Below are positions 18,066 through 27,417 of a stretch of 64,000 nucleotides of DNA, in pieces. The DNA comes from Shumkonia mesophila (GTDB taxonomy: Bacteria > Pseudomonadota > Alphaproteobacteria > Rhodospirillales > Shumkoniaceae): the NCBI RefSeq assembly GCF_026163695.1, contig NZ_JAOTID010000014.1:62001-126000 (forward strand), read 5' to 3'. Under the pieces are notes generated by a model that worked only from the letters and a program-made list of their open reading frames with translations, had not been told where the DNA came from and did no database searches. Made by a program: the position numbers and the translations under genes. Position 1 is the stretch's first letter. Each line of letters starts with the position of its first letter.

Positions 18066-19346
18066 TCACGGGGCCATCCAGTTCAAGGGAACCAGAACGA
18101 TTTGCGGAAAGATGACCAGGAGCAGGAGAACGCCGTACTCCGCGATCATAAACGGCAAGACTCCCTTGATCGCATCGCTCATGGGCACGCGCGTGACGTT
18201 GCAGACAACGTTCAGCACGGTTCCGACCGGTGGTGTGACAAGGCCAATACTACAGTTCATGATGAACAGGACGGCGAAGTAGATCGGATCGATCCCCGCC
18301 ATCCTGACGATCGGCATCAGGACCGGGGTCATGATCAGGATGGTGGGGGTCATGTCGAGGCCCATGCCGATGACCATGCCGAGGGCGATCAGGACGAAGG
18401 TCAACAGCCTTGGATGGGGAATAAGCGGCTGTAGAATGTGGGCGACGTCCTGTGGAATGTTGGCCGCCGTGATCAACCAAGCGGAAACCGCGGCAGCGGC
18501 CGCCATGAACATCACCACGGCGGTGGTTTCGCCGGCGCTTATGACAAGTGGGTAGATCTTTTTCGCGGGAATTTCCCGATAGATGAACATGCCGACGAAC
18601 AGGCAGTAGATGGCGGCGATCACGGCGGCCTCGGTCGGCGTGAAGAAGCCGGCCTTCAGGCCGCCGATGACGACGACGGGCATGACGAGGGCCCAGAAAG
18701 CGTCGCGCGTCGCCTTGAAGCGGGTCTCGTACGACGCCTTGGGTTCCGCCTCCATCAGGTCGGATTTGATGCACCAGCGCCAGGCGACCATGATTCCGAG
18801 GCCCATCAATACGCCCGGCACGATGCCCGCAAGGAAAAGTTTGGTGATCGATACCCCTCCGGACACGCCGAAGATGATCATGCCCATGGATGGCGGAATC
18901 ACCGGAGCGATCACGCCACCGCTAGCGATCAGCCCAACGGAACGGGATCGATTGTATCCGGCATCCCGCATCATCGGGAAAAGCACGGCGGCGAGCGATG
19001 CCGTATCGGCCAGGGCCGATCCCGAGAGCGACGCCATGATAACCGCGGCGAAGACGGTCACGTAACCGAGGCCACCCCGGATATGCCCGATCCAGGCCGA
19101 CGACATGGCGATGATGCGCCGCGTCAGGCCGCCGGCATTCATGAACTCGCCAGCCAGCATGAAGAATGGGATGGCGAGCAGCGGATAGCTGTTCGCCCCG
19201 TCCCACATGTTCAGGACCACGATTGGCGGGTCTGTCAGCCCCAGGTAGAACATCAAGGCGAGACCGCAGCCGATCAAGGAGAAGGCAACCGGAATACCCA
19301 GCGCCATCAAGCCAAGCAGGGAGCCTGCGAAGATTGCCAGGGTCAT
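18066..19346 (-). CDS. dctM: TRAP transporter large permease subunit (DctM/SiaM family)
   Basis: A 426-residue, twelve-segment membrane protein starting MTLAIFAGSLLGLMALGIPV. The DctM features are clear: PFFMLAGEFMNAGGLTRRI, the GSALADTASLAAVLFPMM loop, VIPPSMGMIIFGVSGGVSIT and LVTPPVGTVLNVVC near the C-terminus. It is the ion-coupled channel of a tripartite ATP-independent periplasmic transporter, working with DctQ and the binding protein DctP encoded just upstream. Start overlaps the dctQ stop (ATGA, 19343-19346). Context with dehydratase, aldolase and IclR genes points to a sugar acid as cargo. The 3' end abuts IS debris but the reading frame is complete. Confidence 0.93.
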   Translation of the reverse strand: MTLAIFAGSLLGLMALGIPVAFSLIGCGLALMFYLGLTDPPIVVLNMWDGANSYPLLAIPFFMLAGEFMNAGGLTRRIIAMSSAWIGHIRGGLGYVTVFAAVIMASLSGSALADTASLAAVLFPMMRDAGYNRSRSVGLIASGGVIAPVIPPSMGMIIFGVSGGVSITKLFLAGIVPGVLMGLGIMVAWRWCIKSDLMEAEPKASYETRFKATRDAFWALVMPVVVIGGLKAGFFTPTEAAVIAAIYCLFVGMFIYREIPAKKIYPLVISAGETTAVVMFMAAAAAVSAWLITAANIPQDVAHILQPLIPHPRLLTFVLIALGMVIGMGLDMTPTILIMTPVLMPIVRMAGIDPIYFAVLFIMNCSIGLVTPPVGTVLNVVCNVTRVPMSDAIKGVLPFMIAEYGVLLLLVIFPQIVLVPLNWMAP

Positions 19347-19879
19347 TTCGGTAGTTCCGTCATGGCCTGCTCGCCGAGGGGTTCCTCGAGCGGCGCCCCG
19401 AACAGCTCGTCGTCGGGAATCCTGCTGCACACGAGACGACCGAGATTGAGCACGGAAACGATGATGATCGCCGCGCCGGTGAAGTAGCTGACTCCGAACA
19501 CCCAGATGGTGCTGATCTGCATGACGGGGGACACGTTGCCGACCAGGACGTCATGCTGCAGCCATGTCCCGTACAGGATGTAATAGCCGCAAACGGCGGT
19601 CACGATCTGCATGATCAACCAGCAGACCCTTTTCCCGACGGACGGCAACAAGAGAACAATAATGTCGACCCCGATATGCGTGCGCTTTTGCACGCCGATC
19701 ACACCACCGAGGAAGGCAATCCAAACGAACAAATACCTTGGCAATTCCTCGGCTATATCGATTCCTGAATTGAAAAAAATTCTGAGGACTACATTAACGA
19801 ATACAAACACAAGCATGGTTATCATGCAGACAAACACAATGACATCTATAAGTCTTGTGTAAAGCTTGTAGATATTCAT
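19343..19879 (-). CDS. dctQ: TRAP transporter small permease subunit (DctQ family)
   Basis: A 178-residue protein with four hydrophobic segments and the DctQ hallmark ELPRYLFVWIAFLGGVIGVQ then KRTHIGVD at residues 45-72. It forms the integral membrane complex with DctM. The C-terminus is an acidic cytoplasmic tail (PDDELFGAPLEEPLG). It overlaps dctM by 4 bases and follows dctP by about 130 bases containing a strong hairpin. The N-terminal region has lower GC than the rest of the operon. Confidence 0.92.
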   Translation of the reverse strand: MNIYKLYTRLIDVIVFVCMITMLVFVFVNVVLRIFFNSGIDIAEELPRYLFVWIAFLGGVIGVQKRTHIGVDIIVLLLPSVGKRVCWLIMQIVTAVCGYYILYGTWLQHDVLVGNVSPVMQISTIWVFGVSYFTGAAIIIVSVLNLGRLVCSRIPDDELFGAPLEEPLGEQAMTELPK

Positions 19880-19951
19880 TTTCTTTCCGTCACAAGCACT
19901 GAAGTCGCGTGAGCGGCTTCACATCGTCGCGAAAGAAGAAGTCAATGCCAT

Positions 19952-19979
19952 GAGAGTCGGCCGAAGCCGGCCGACTCTC
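19952..19979 (-). promoter_or_regulatory. Intercistronic hairpin between dctP and dctQ
   Basis: A perfect 11-bp stem, GAGAGTCGGCC and GGCCGACTCTC, with a 6-base loop, lies 29 bases beyond the dctP stop and before dctQ. No T-run follows on the minus strand. It most likely protects dctP mRNA or dampens read-through so that binding protein exceeds membrane subunits, parallel to the hairpin at 4394. Confidence 0.6.
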
Positions 19980-20007
19980 TTCAGCACTTTATCGGGCACG
20001 CTGGCCT

Positions 20008-21015
20008 TCAGTTGGCGCCTTTGCGGATCTTGGCGAGTTCCACATTGAGTTCTTCAATGAAAGACTTGCCGATGTCGGGCGCGAACTTATCGACGACCGG
20101 CTTGGTCCGCTCGCGGATCTTGGCGAGTTCCTCGGGGGCGATCTCGTCGACCTCGATCCCCTCCTGGCGGAACTTCTCGATCACGTCCTTGTCCGCCTTT
20201 TCGAGCAACTGCCGCTGGTACACGGCCGCTTCCTTGGCCGCCTTCTCGATCCCCTGCTTGTCGACATCGCCGAGTTTTGCCCAGAAGCGCTGGGAAGCCG
20301 CCAGCGCTGCGCTGGTATAGACGTGGTTCGTCAACGAGATGTACTTCTGAACTTCCTGCATCTTGTTGGCGTACATGTGGACGAGAGGATTCTCCTGCCC
20401 GTCGATGGCCTTGATCTCGAGCGCGGTGAAAACCTCCGAATAGGCCATCGGGGTGGCATTGGCGCCGAGCGCCTTCCACGTCTCAAGGGCGATCGGATTG
20501 GACATGACGCGGATCTTCAGGCCCTTGATGTCGTCCGCCTTGATGACCGGGCGGACACTGTTGGACAGATCACGGAATCCGATGCCAGTCCATGAGAGAC
20601 CGACGAGCCCGGCCGGCTCGATCTTGTCAAAAATGGCCTGTCCGATGCGCCCGTTCATGATCCGGGTGACTTCCTCCGTGTTCGAAAACATAAAGGGAAG
20701 GTCCCAGACCTGGATCTCTTTGACGCGGGTCGACAGCGGGCTCAGGATACCCATGTAGAATTCCTGGATGCCCGATTGCGTGGCCTGCATCTGCTTTTCG
20801 TCGCTTCCCAGCATGGCCCCGTGGAAGACGTTCACCTTCACGCTGCCATTCGTGTACTGACCCACGAGTTCGGCGAATTTTTCCATTGCCACGGCCTGAG
20901 GGTGGCTGGCCGGCATACCGTGCCCGAGTTTGGCAACGATTTCCGCATGAACCCCGCTCGACACCAGCACCGCGACGGTGAGGGCGGACATCAATCCATA
21001 CAATCTAGACGACAT
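20008..21015 (-). CDS. dctP: TRAP transporter periplasmic solute-binding protein (DctP family)
   Basis: A 335-residue protein starting MSSRLYGLMSALTVAVLV with a Sec signal cleaved near GVHAE. The TRAP-binding-protein pattern is clear: LGHGMPASHPQAVAMEKFAE, YTNGSVKVNVFHGAMLGSD, the conserved Arg/Asn region LKIRVMSNPIALETWKALGA (residues about 165-184) and AYSEVFTALEIKAIDGQENP. The RMSNP Arg binds the carboxylate of most ligands, consistent with a sugar acid. Start at 21015 has GGGAGG 6 bases before it. An IclR-type operator lies 218 bases upstream. Confidence 0.93.
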   Translation of the reverse strand: MSSRLYGLMSALTVAVLVSSGVHAEIVAKLGHGMPASHPQAVAMEKFAELVGQYTNGSVKVNVFHGAMLGSDEKQMQATQSGIQEFYMGILSPLSTRVKEIQVWDLPFMFSNTEEVTRIMNGRIGQAIFDKIEPAGLVGLSWTGIGFRDLSNSVRPVIKADDIKGLKIRVMSNPIALETWKALGANATPMAYSEVFTALEIKAIDGQENPLVHMYANKMQEVQKYISLTNHVYTSAALAASQRFWAKLGDVDKQGIEKAAKEAAVYQRQLLEKADKDVIEKFRQEGIEVDEIAPEELAKIRERTKPVVDKFAPDIGKSFIEELNVELAKIRKGAN

Positions 21016-21232
21016 AAAAACCTCCCAAGACACACAATACCATACACGCAAGCAGATTAGATCTGCCCGTCTTGCACAACAATCAGAAGTATTGCGACTA
21101 GCATTAGACACGCGATAGTCATGCCAAGATTCCGTTGCGAGCGACATTTTACTGTGTACGCCTCTAGGTATGCTCCAGTGTCGGCTCAAGACATGACGTC
21201 TTCAAATGGTTTTCTTATGTCTCCACTTTAAT

Positions 21233-21247
21233 TGGAAACAATTTCCA
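21233..21247. promoter_or_regulatory. IclR-type operator upstream of dctP
   Basis: TGGAAACAATTTCCA, followed by TAT, matches the known E. coli IclR box TGGAAATNATTTCCA at 14 of 15 positions (C for T at position 7, with the N position excluded from none). The same 15-base site with the same 3' flank occurs at 22433 before the iclR-family gene. It lies in the dctP promoter region and is probably bound by the protein encoded at 21593-22393. Confidence 0.7.
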
Positions 21248-21393
21248 TATTTTGTAAAGCTATATACCACCGCATCACGCCTTGACAAGGATTTGTTTCA
21301 CTTAATCGGCATGGCCGGCGTGAGGGGACGGTCCGAGGATAGGCTTCGTCCGAGGTGTGACGGGCCGTAGAGGGATGGGACGCGAACGCATCT

Positions 21394-21407
21394 GATTTCA
21401 TGAAATC
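21394..21407. promoter_or_regulatory. Perfect 14-bp palindrome between iclR-family gene and dctP
   Basis: GATTTCATGAAATC is a perfect inverted repeat about 380 bases before dctP. It differs from the IclR boxes at 21233 and 22433. The rest of the 577-base gap (21016-21592) has no recognisable gene. A second regulator site is possible, but a chance palindrome cannot be excluded. Confidence 0.3.
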
Positions 21408-21592
21408 CGGAAGGGAAACCGACTGACGCAGCCATGACGGGGAAGGCGCGCCGCCGCTCCGGCATCGCGTTCAGGGCCAAAAGGGACAAGCGGGGAGATT
21501 CGCGGAAAGCCGGCCTGGCTCTCGGGCAAGACGAAGGTTTCCAAGGCCGAACCCAGCGGCGTAACGCCGTCGTATACGGATCGCGGTCACGC

Positions 21593-22393
21593 TTACGGCA
21601 GGCCCGTGATTTTGGCGATACCCGGCACCCAGGTCCGCTCGAGCTTCGCGACCGCCTCCCTGAGGGCGGGGACAAAGGATATCAGCCGCTCCCTCCCGAG
21701 TCGAAAGGCCGGCCCTGCGACCGAAACGGCTCCGACGACCCTGCCGGGATCCTTCAAATCCTTGAGAATGATGGCAACGGCATTGAGCCCCAGTTCCGAT
21801 TCCTCTTCGTTGAGGGCGAACCCCGCTTCGCGGGCGACGCGAACCCGTTCCAGAACGTCATCGATCGTCTTCCCCGCATTCGGCCCGACGAGTTCGCAGT
21901 CCAATCCCTTCCGCTCGAGCCGCGCGCGCGCCTCGTTCTCCGGGAGGTGCGCCAGCCAGGCCTTCCCCATCGCCGTGGTCTGGATCGGAACATGGCGGCC
22001 GCTGATGAAATCGCAGCGAATCGACGAGGTCGATCCCTGGGCCTTGGCGATCCAGCTCATCTCGTCGAATTCGACGACGGCGAGACGCACCAGCTCGCCG
22101 GTGACGCGCGCCAGATCATCGAGAATCGGTTGGGCAATATCGACGATGTTGATGTCCGCCATCAGGCGCAGCCCGAGAGTCCCGAGCTTTAACGTCGGCA
22201 TATAGCGGCCGCTTGCCGGGTCCTGCTTGACGTACTCCGTCGCGATCAGCGTTTGCAGAAGCCGATGGGTCGCCCCCAGCGGAATGGCCAGGCTTTGGGA
22301 AATCTCGCTAATCTGAAGGCCGTCCGTATGGGCGACGAGAAGCTCGAGGAGCGCCAAACCGCGCTCCATTGAGGAGACGCTAAAGTTGGCCAT
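21593..22393 (-). CDS. IclR family transcriptional regulator
   Basis: A 266-residue regulator starting MANFSVSSMERGLALLELLV. The winged helix-turn-helix (ISEISQSLAIPLGATHRLLQ then TLIATEYVKQDP, residues about 28-60) is followed by the IclR effector domain (YMPTLKLGTLGLRLMADINI, RHVPIQTTAMGKAWLAHL, GFALNEEESELGLNAVAIIL). Start at 22393 is supported by GGAG 8 bases upstream. It is divergent from the dehydratase gene and on the same strand as the TRAP genes, so is well placed to control both through the boxes at 22433 and 21233. Effector is presumably a sugar-acid intermediate; this is inference. Confidence 0.93.
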   Translation of the reverse strand: MANFSVSSMERGLALLELLVAHTDGLQISEISQSLAIPLGATHRLLQTLIATEYVKQDPASGRYMPTLKLGTLGLRLMADINIVDIAQPILDDLARVTGELVRLAVVEFDEMSWIAKAQGSTSSIRCDFISGRHVPIQTTAMGKAWLAHLPENEARARLERKGLDCELVGPNAGKTIDDVLERVRVAREAGFALNEEESELGLNAVAIILKDLKDPGRVVGAVSVAGPAFRLGRERLISFVPALREAVAKLERTWVPGIAKITGLP

Positions 22394-22432
22394 CGCGATG
22401 TCTCCGATTCCGAAGAGAAGGGCATTGAAAAC

Positions 22433-22447
22433 TGGAAACTGTTTCCA
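22433..22447. promoter_or_regulatory. IclR-type operator in the iclR/dehydratase divergent region
   Basis: TGGAAACTGTTTCCA is a perfect palindrome about the central T and is followed by TAT. It is 40 bases before the iclR-family start and 259 bases before the dehydratase start. It nearly repeats the site at 21233. Position fits autoregulation and control of the divergent catabolic operon. Confidence 0.75.
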
Positions 22448-22705
22448 TATAGTCGCTCGCACGAGGTCGCGGGAACCCCTTTTTGGTGACCGCCATGTCT
22501 GAACTCCGGACCTAGCCGTTCGTCGTTTTCGTTGCAATAGAATTTTGGCTCAAAGACCCGCGTTGACCCATCGGGGTATCGGCGTTTCTATTTGAGGATG
22601 CGTAGTATGAAGTGATTTTCATCAATAAAAATTACCATACATCAACACGCATATCGAGGCTATTCCACGAACAGTGGTTTTGTTCTTCGAAAAGAGAGAA
22701 TAAAG

Positions 22706-24481
22706 ATGTCTCAAGAACTTAGAAGCCGCCGTTGGTTCAATGATCCAAACGATCCGGGAATGACGGCCATCTACCTTGAAAGGTACCTGAACTACGGGAT
22801 TACCCGCGAGGAATTCCAGTCCGACCGGCCGATCATCGGGATCGCCCAGACGGGAAACGACCTGACCCCGTGCAACCGCCATCACATCGAATTGGCCACA
22901 CGGGTCCGCGAGGGAATCCGCGATGCCGGAGGCATACCGCTTGAGTTTCCCGTGCATCCCCTCCAGGAGACTGGCAAGCGCCCGACGGCAGCTCTCGACC
23001 GGAATCTTGCCTATCTCAGCCTGGTCGAGGTGCTGTACGGCTATCCACTCGACGGGGTGGTGCTGACGACGGGATGCGACAAGACGACGCCCGCATGCCT
23101 GATGGCGGCCGCGACGGTCAATATTCCGGCGATCGTCCTGTCGGGCGGCCCCATGCTCGACGGGTGGTGGAACGGCCGGCTCGCCGGATCCGGCGTCGCC
23201 GTCTGGAATGCCCGCAAGCTTCACGCGGCCGGCAAGATCGATTACGACCAGTTCATGGATCTGGTTTCGGCGTCCGCGCCGTCTATCGGTCACTGCAACA
23301 CCATGGGCACGGCACTGTCGATGAACTGCCTCGCCGAAGCCCTCGGCATGTCGCTGCCGAGCTGCGCCGCCATCCCGGCCCCCTACCGTGAACGCTCCTG
23401 GATGGCCTACGAGACCGGCAAGCGCGCCGTCGGGCTCGTGCGCGAAAATCTGCGTCCGTCGGACATCATGACCAAGCCGGCCTTCGAGAACGCCGTCGCC
23501 GCTGCCGCCGCGCTGGGCGGGTCGTCCAACTGTCCGATCCACATGATCGCCATTGCCCGCCATATGGGGGTCGAACACAGCCTGGACGACTGGCAGCGTC
23601 TTGGGCCGGACGTGCCGCTTCTGGTGGATTGCCAGCCGGCCGGCCGCTACCTCGGCGAAGCCTTCTACCGCGCCGGCGGCGTGCCCGCCGTCATGAAGGA
23701 GCTGCTGGGGGCCGGCCGCCTCAACGGCGAGGCCCGCACGGTCACCGGCAAGACGTTGCGCGAAGACCTGGAGGCCTTCGCCCAGGAAACGGATCGCGAG
23801 GTGATCCGCAGCTATTCGAATCCGTTGAAGAAGGCGGCCGGCTATGTCGTGCTGCACGGCAATATCTTCGAGAGCGCTGTCGTCAAGATGTCGGTCATCG
23901 ATGCCGATTTCCGCAAGAAGTTCCTCAGCGATCCTGCCCATCCGAACCGCTTCGATTGTCGTGTCGTCCTCTTCGAGGGGCCCGAGGACTATCACGCCCG
24001 GATCAATGATCCCGCGCTCGACATCGACGAAAATTGCATGTTGGTCATCCGCAACTGCGGCCCCGTCGGCTACCCGGGAAGCGCCGAGGTGGTCAACATG
24101 CAGCCGCCGGACGCCTTGCTGCAAAAGGGCGTCCAGATCCTGCCGACGATGGGGGACGGCCGCCAGAGCGGCACTTCGGGCAGCCCCTCCATCCTCAATG
24201 TTTCGCCCGAGGCCGCGGTGGGCGGCACCATCGGCCTGCTGCGCACCGGCGACGTGGTGCGAGTCGATCTTGGTGCCGGCCGCGTCGACGTCCTGCTTGA
24301 CGACAAGGAACTCGAGGCGCGTCGGGAAGAGGCCCATCCGGTTGAACTCGTGAACCGGACGCCATGGCAGGAGATCTACCGCGGCATGGTCGGACAGCTT
24401 GCAACCGGTGGATGCCTGGAACCGGCCGTTCTCTACCTCAACGTCTTGGAGACCCGTGGCGAGGCGCGTCACAGCCATTAG
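22706..24481 (+). CDS. IlvD/Edd family sugar-acid dehydratase
   Basis: A 591-residue iron-sulfur dehydratase that removes water from an aldonic acid to give a 2-keto-3-deoxy acid. Visible signatures are [11 protein letters not shown] with Cys124, [15 protein letters not shown] with Cys197, [11 protein letters not shown] and the C-terminal [19 protein letters not shown]. Length near 590 fits the arabinonate/xylonate/gluconate-type branch rather than IlvD (about 560-615 with valine-pathway context) or Edd (about 605). It heads the rightward operon with aldolase, kinase, transaldolase and transketolase genes. Exact substrate is not readable; the following KDPG-type aldolase favours a hexonate or similar. 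A GAGAGAATAAAG stretch precedes the ATG. Confidence 0.9.
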   Translation: MSQELRSRRWFNDPNDPGMTAIYLERYLNYGITREEFQSDRPIIGIAQTGNDLTPCNRHHIELATRVREGIRDAGGIPLEFPVHPLQETGKRPTAALDRNLAYLSLVEVLYGYPLDGVVLTTGCDKTTPACLMAAATVNIPAIVLSGGPMLDGWWNGRLAGSGVAVWNARKLHAAGKIDYDQFMDLVSASAPSIGHCNTMGTALSMNCLAEALGMSLPSCAAIPAPYRERSWMAYETGKRAVGLVRENLRPSDIMTKPAFENAVAAAAALGGSSNCPIHMIAIARHMGVEHSLDDWQRLGPDVPLLVDCQPAGRYLGEAFYRAGGVPAVMKELLGAGRLNGEARTVTGKTLREDLEAFAQETDREVIRSYSNPLKKAAGYVVLHGNIFESAVVKMSVIDADFRKKFLSDPAHPNRFDCRVVLFEGPEDYHARINDPALDIDENCMLVIRNCGPVGYPGSAEVVNMQPPDALLQKGVQILPTMGDGRQSGTSGSPSILNVSPEAAVGGTIGLLRTGDVVRVDLGAGRVDVLLDDKELEARREEAHPVELVNRTPWQEIYRGMVGQLATGGCLEPAVLYLNVLETRGEARHSH

Positions 24482-24603
24482 GGAGCGTCAGCCTCGCATC
24501 GGACCGCCTCCGGATTCCTTGCCTTCATTTTTTTCGCGAAATCTGCGGCACGCCGGCCCCTGACGAACTTTCGGCCAGCGTCGACCCCGCCAGCCGCGGG
24601 GCG

Positions 24604-24619
24604 CCGTAGCCGACTACGG
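24604..24619 (+). promoter_or_regulatory. Hairpin in the dehydratase-aldolase gap
   Basis: CCGTAG and CTACGG form a 6-bp stem with a CCGA loop, followed by AAGCGGATTTT. A second inverted repeat (CGGTG...CACCG) lies near 24640-24656. The 241-base gap between the dehydratase and aldolase genes holds no gene; the hairpins may attenuate or stabilise the transcript. Functional role is uncertain. Confidence 0.4.
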
Positions 24620-24722
24620 AAGCGGATTTTCCGATCATCGGTGGCGTGATTCGTCACCGAAATCATGGCGCATGGATCCCCGGCCAAGCTCGAGGCCGAG
24701 CCCCAGCAACAGGAGTTTTCTC

Positions 24723-25373
24723 ATGTCGAAGGCGAAACTGCGGATGATCGATCTGCTGAGCCGTGTTCGCGTCATACCGATCGTGACGATCCGCGACGCA
24801 TCCGTCGCCGTGAACCTGGCCGAGGCCTTGATGGATGGCGGTCTCCATGTCTTCGAGGTCCTGCTCCGGACACCGGCGGCGCTGGCGGCCGTCGAACAGA
24901 TCCGCAAGGCGGTTCCCGAGGCGTTCGTCGGCGCCGGAACCCTTCTCGATAGGAAGGACGTCGAGCGCGCCATCGCCGCCGGGGCTCGTTTCGGCGTTTC
25001 GCCCGGCTTGACGCGGGAACTGGGCGAGGCCGTCAACGAGCACGGCCTGCCGTTCCTGCCAGGGGTTTCCTCGGCTTCGGAAATCATGCAGGCGATGGCT
25101 CTGGGATTCACCGAGCTCAAGTTCTTCCCGGCGTTCGGCGCGGCGGGGACCGCTTGGTTGAAAATAATGGCGCCCGTGTTTTCGGCGGTGACGTTCTGTC
25201 CGACCGGCGGCATCAAGAAGGAGGACATCGCGGAATACATGAAGTTACCGAACTGCCGGACGGTCGGCTGTTCCTGGGTGGCCTCGGCGTCGTTGATCGA
25301 GGCCCACGACTGGCCGTCGATCACCGCGCTGGCCAGACAAGTCTCCAAGATCGGTTTGGACTCCGATGCCTGA
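24723..25373 (+). CDS. 2-dehydro-3-deoxy-phosphogluconate/-6-phospho-sugar aldolase (KDPG aldolase family)
   Basis: A 216-residue class I aldolase. Features are RVIPIVTIRDASVAVNLAEAL, HVFEVLLRTPAA with the general-base Glu near 45, FVGAGTLLD, GVSPGLTRELGEAVNEHGLP then FLPGVSSASEI, and LKFFPAFGAAG with the Schiff-base Lys at residue 133, the same number as in the E. coli enzyme. FCPTGGIKKEDI binds the phosphate. It cleaves KDPG-type compounds to pyruvate and an aldehyde phosphate. Start at 24723 is supported by AGGAG 7 bases before; longer starts lack sites. Its stop overlaps the kinase start by 8 bases. Confidence 0.93.
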   Translation: MSKAKLRMIDLLSRVRVIPIVTIRDASVAVNLAEALMDGGLHVFEVLLRTPAALAAVEQIRKAVPEAFVGAGTLLDRKDVERAIAAGARFGVSPGLTRELGEAVNEHGLPFLPGVSSASEIMQAMALGFTELKFFPAFGAAGTAWLKIMAPVFSAVTFCPTGGIKKEDIAEYMKLPNCRTVGCSWVASASLIEAHDWPSITALARQVSKIGLDSDA

Positions 25374-26307
25374 CTTCGGTGGAGAACTCGTCGGGCGCGG
25401 CAAGCAGATGATCGCCGTTGGCGCCATCTGCGCGACGGCCATTTATCGGGTCGAGCAGATCAAGCCCGCGCCGGCCAAAATCGTGGCCAGCGAGCTGCTT
25501 CAGGTCGTCGATGGCATGGCGCTTTCCGCGGCGTTCGCCTTCGTCAAGCTCGGCGGCAGTGCCAGAATATACGGGGTGATCGGCGACGACGAGCAGGGGC
25601 ATCGCATGGCCGGGATCATCTCGTCCGAGGGGGTCAACGCGGACGGATTGCATCTGGCCCCCGGCTCGAGCACATCGCAGGTCGCAGTCATCGTCGACGG
25701 GCACGGGGACCGCCTGGTGGTTCCGTTTCACGATCAGACGACGGACCGCTCCGCCGGATGGCTTCCCGTGTCCGAGTTCGCCGGCGCCGGGCTGGTGCAT
25801 TGCGATGTCCGCTGGCCCGAGGGGGCGGAGGTCGCGCTGACGGCGGCCCGGCGAATGGGCATTCCCAGCATGATCGACGGGGATGTCGCCGCGCCGGACA
25901 TCCTGCACCGCCTCGTTCCCCTTGCCGACTATGCTGTCTTTTCGGATGCCGGCCTCGCCGTCTATTCGGGGATAGCCGACGTAGAGGCCGCTCTCAAGGC
26001 TGTTGCGGCCGAACACCAAGGACACGTCGGGGCAAGCTGCGGGCGCCAGGGCTACATGTGGATGGAAGATGGGGCCATCCGCCACGTCCCGGCCCCGTCG
26101 GTCAGCGTCGTCGACACCCTCTCGGCCGGCGACGTCTTTCACGGGGCCTTCGCGCGGGCGCTGCTGGAAGGCTGGAGCCTTGAGGCGAGCGCCTCCTTCG
26201 CCTGCTGTGCCGCCTCGCTGAAATGCACCCAATTTGGAGGACGACTCGGATGCCCGACCTGGGAAGAGGTCGATGCGTTTCGTTCGTCCGTAACGATGAC
26301 CTTGTGA
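25366..26307 (+). CDS. PfkB family sugar kinase (YihV-like branch)
   Basis: A 313-residue ribokinase-fold kinase. The N-terminus is MIAVGAICATAIYRVEQI from residue 15; the C-terminal signature is VVDTLSAGDVFHGAFARALL with the catalytic Asp at 256 (Ser replaces Gly in the usual DTxGAGD). HCDVRWPEGAEVAL, MIDGDVAAPDI, AVFSDAGLA and KCTQFGGRLGCP resemble, from memory, YihV, the 6-deoxy-6-sulfofructose kinase of E. coli sulfoglycolysis. In this operon the simplest role is to phosphorylate a keto-deoxy sugar acid before cleavage. It overlaps the aldolase gene by 8 bases. Substrate is therefore open between KDG-like acids and another keto sugar. Confidence 0.87.
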   Translation: MPDFGGELVGRGKQMIAVGAICATAIYRVEQIKPAPAKIVASELLQVVDGMALSAAFAFVKLGGSARIYGVIGDDEQGHRMAGIISSEGVNADGLHLAPGSSTSQVAVIVDGHGDRLVVPFHDQTTDRSAGWLPVSEFAGAGLVHCDVRWPEGAEVALTAARRMGIPSMIDGDVAAPDILHRLVPLADYAVFSDAGLAVYSGIADVEAALKAVAAEHQGHVGASCGRQGYMWMEDGAIRHVPAPSVSVVDTLSAGDVFHGAFARALLEGWSLEASASFACCAASLKCTQFGGRLGCPTWEEVDAFRSSVTMTL

Positions 26308-26348
26308 GCATCGTCCGTTGCAAACGGTAGGGAAGGGAAGATCAAGCC

Positions 26349-27311
26349 ATGACCAGCAAACTCGCGGACCTGTCGCGCCATTCCGTTATCGTCGCCGATA
26401 GCGGCGACATCGCCTCGATCAAGGCCTTCGGCGCCCAGGACAGCACCACCAACCCGAGCCTCATCCTCAAGGCCGCCAGCATGTCGAACTATGCCGCGCT
26501 GGTCGAGGATGCGATCGCTTATGCCACGGGCAAAAGGACGGACGCCGAACAGCGGATCGATCTGGCGATCGACCGCTTGGCGGTCAATTTCGGCACCGAA
26601 CTCCTCAAGCTTGTCCCCGGCTATGTCTCTACGGAAGTGGACGCGCGCCTGTCGTTCGACGCCGGCGCGACCGTGAGCAGGGCCCTGCGCATCATCGACC
26701 TTTTCGGCGAGGCGGGCGTCGATACATCGCGCGTCTTGATCAAGATCGCCGCCACCTGGGAAGGCGTGAAAGCCGCGGCGGAACTAAAAAAGCATGGCAT
26801 CAAGTGCAACCTCACCCTCATCTTCAGCCTCGTCCAGGCCGCCCTCTGCGCCGAGGCCGGCGTTTTTCTGATCTCGCCCTTCGTCGGCCGCATCACCGAT
26901 TGGTATAAGGTGCAGGGCACGGCGATCTCGGGACCGGATGACGATCCGGGTGTCGGTTCGGTTCGGGAAATCTACAAATACTTCAAGACGTTCGGATACA
27001 AAACGGTGGTGATGGGCGCCTCCTTCCGGTCGACCGAGCAGGTCACCGCGCTCGCCGGGTGCGACCGCCTGACGATCAACCCGACACTGCTGGAGCAACT
27101 GAGGACAACCGAGGGCGCCGTCCCCCGCCGCCTCGAGCCGGGCGACATCGACACCTCGCTCCGGCGCCTTGCCCTCGACGAGCCGCACTTCCGTTGGCAG
27201 CTCAACGAAAATGCCATGGCAACGGAGAAACTAGCGGAAGGCATCCGCTCGTTCGCCAAGGATACGCGCACCTTGCGCGCCATGGTGCACGGGAAACTCG
27301 CCGCTCGCTAA
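26349..27311 (+). CDS. tal: Transaldolase (TalB type)
   Basis: A 320-residue full-length class I transaldolase. Key phrases are DSGDIASIKAFGAQDSTTNP then SLILKA, VSTEVDARLSFD, VLIKIAATWEG with the Schiff-base Lys at residue 132 (same number as E. coli TalB), CNLTLIFSLVQAALCAEAGV and ISPFVGRITDWY. It moves a dihydroxyacetone unit between sugar phosphates in the non-oxidative pentose phosphate pathway. It lies 41 bases after the kinase and 106 before transketolase, preceded by GGGAAGGGAAG. With transketolase it can recycle triose phosphate from the aldolase to hexose phosphate. Confidence 0.95.
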   Translation: MTSKLADLSRHSVIVADSGDIASIKAFGAQDSTTNPSLILKAASMSNYAALVEDAIAYATGKRTDAEQRIDLAIDRLAVNFGTELLKLVPGYVSTEVDARLSFDAGATVSRALRIIDLFGEAGVDTSRVLIKIAATWEGVKAAAELKKHGIKCNLTLIFSLVQAALCAEAGVFLISPFVGRITDWYKVQGTAISGPDDDPGVGSVREIYKYFKTFGYKTVVMGASFRSTEQVTALAGCDRLTINPTLLEQLRTTEGAVPRRLEPGDIDTSLRRLALDEPHFRWQLNENAMATEKLAEGIRSFAKDTRTLRAMVHGKLAAR

Positions 27312-27417
27312 ATCACCCCCTCCCCTAGTCCCACCCTGGCCGCGCCGAACCCTCCGAGAGAAGGCCGCGACGAGGTGCGGCTCGTCCGCGAAACCCGCTT
27401 CACAGGAGGAAGTCGAG

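Noticed and set aside
22622-24478. A 618-codon open frame opposite the dehydratase gene
   Set aside because: Same artefact of GC-rich third positions; no domain resemblance, while the plus-strand dehydratase has clear iron-sulfur motifs.
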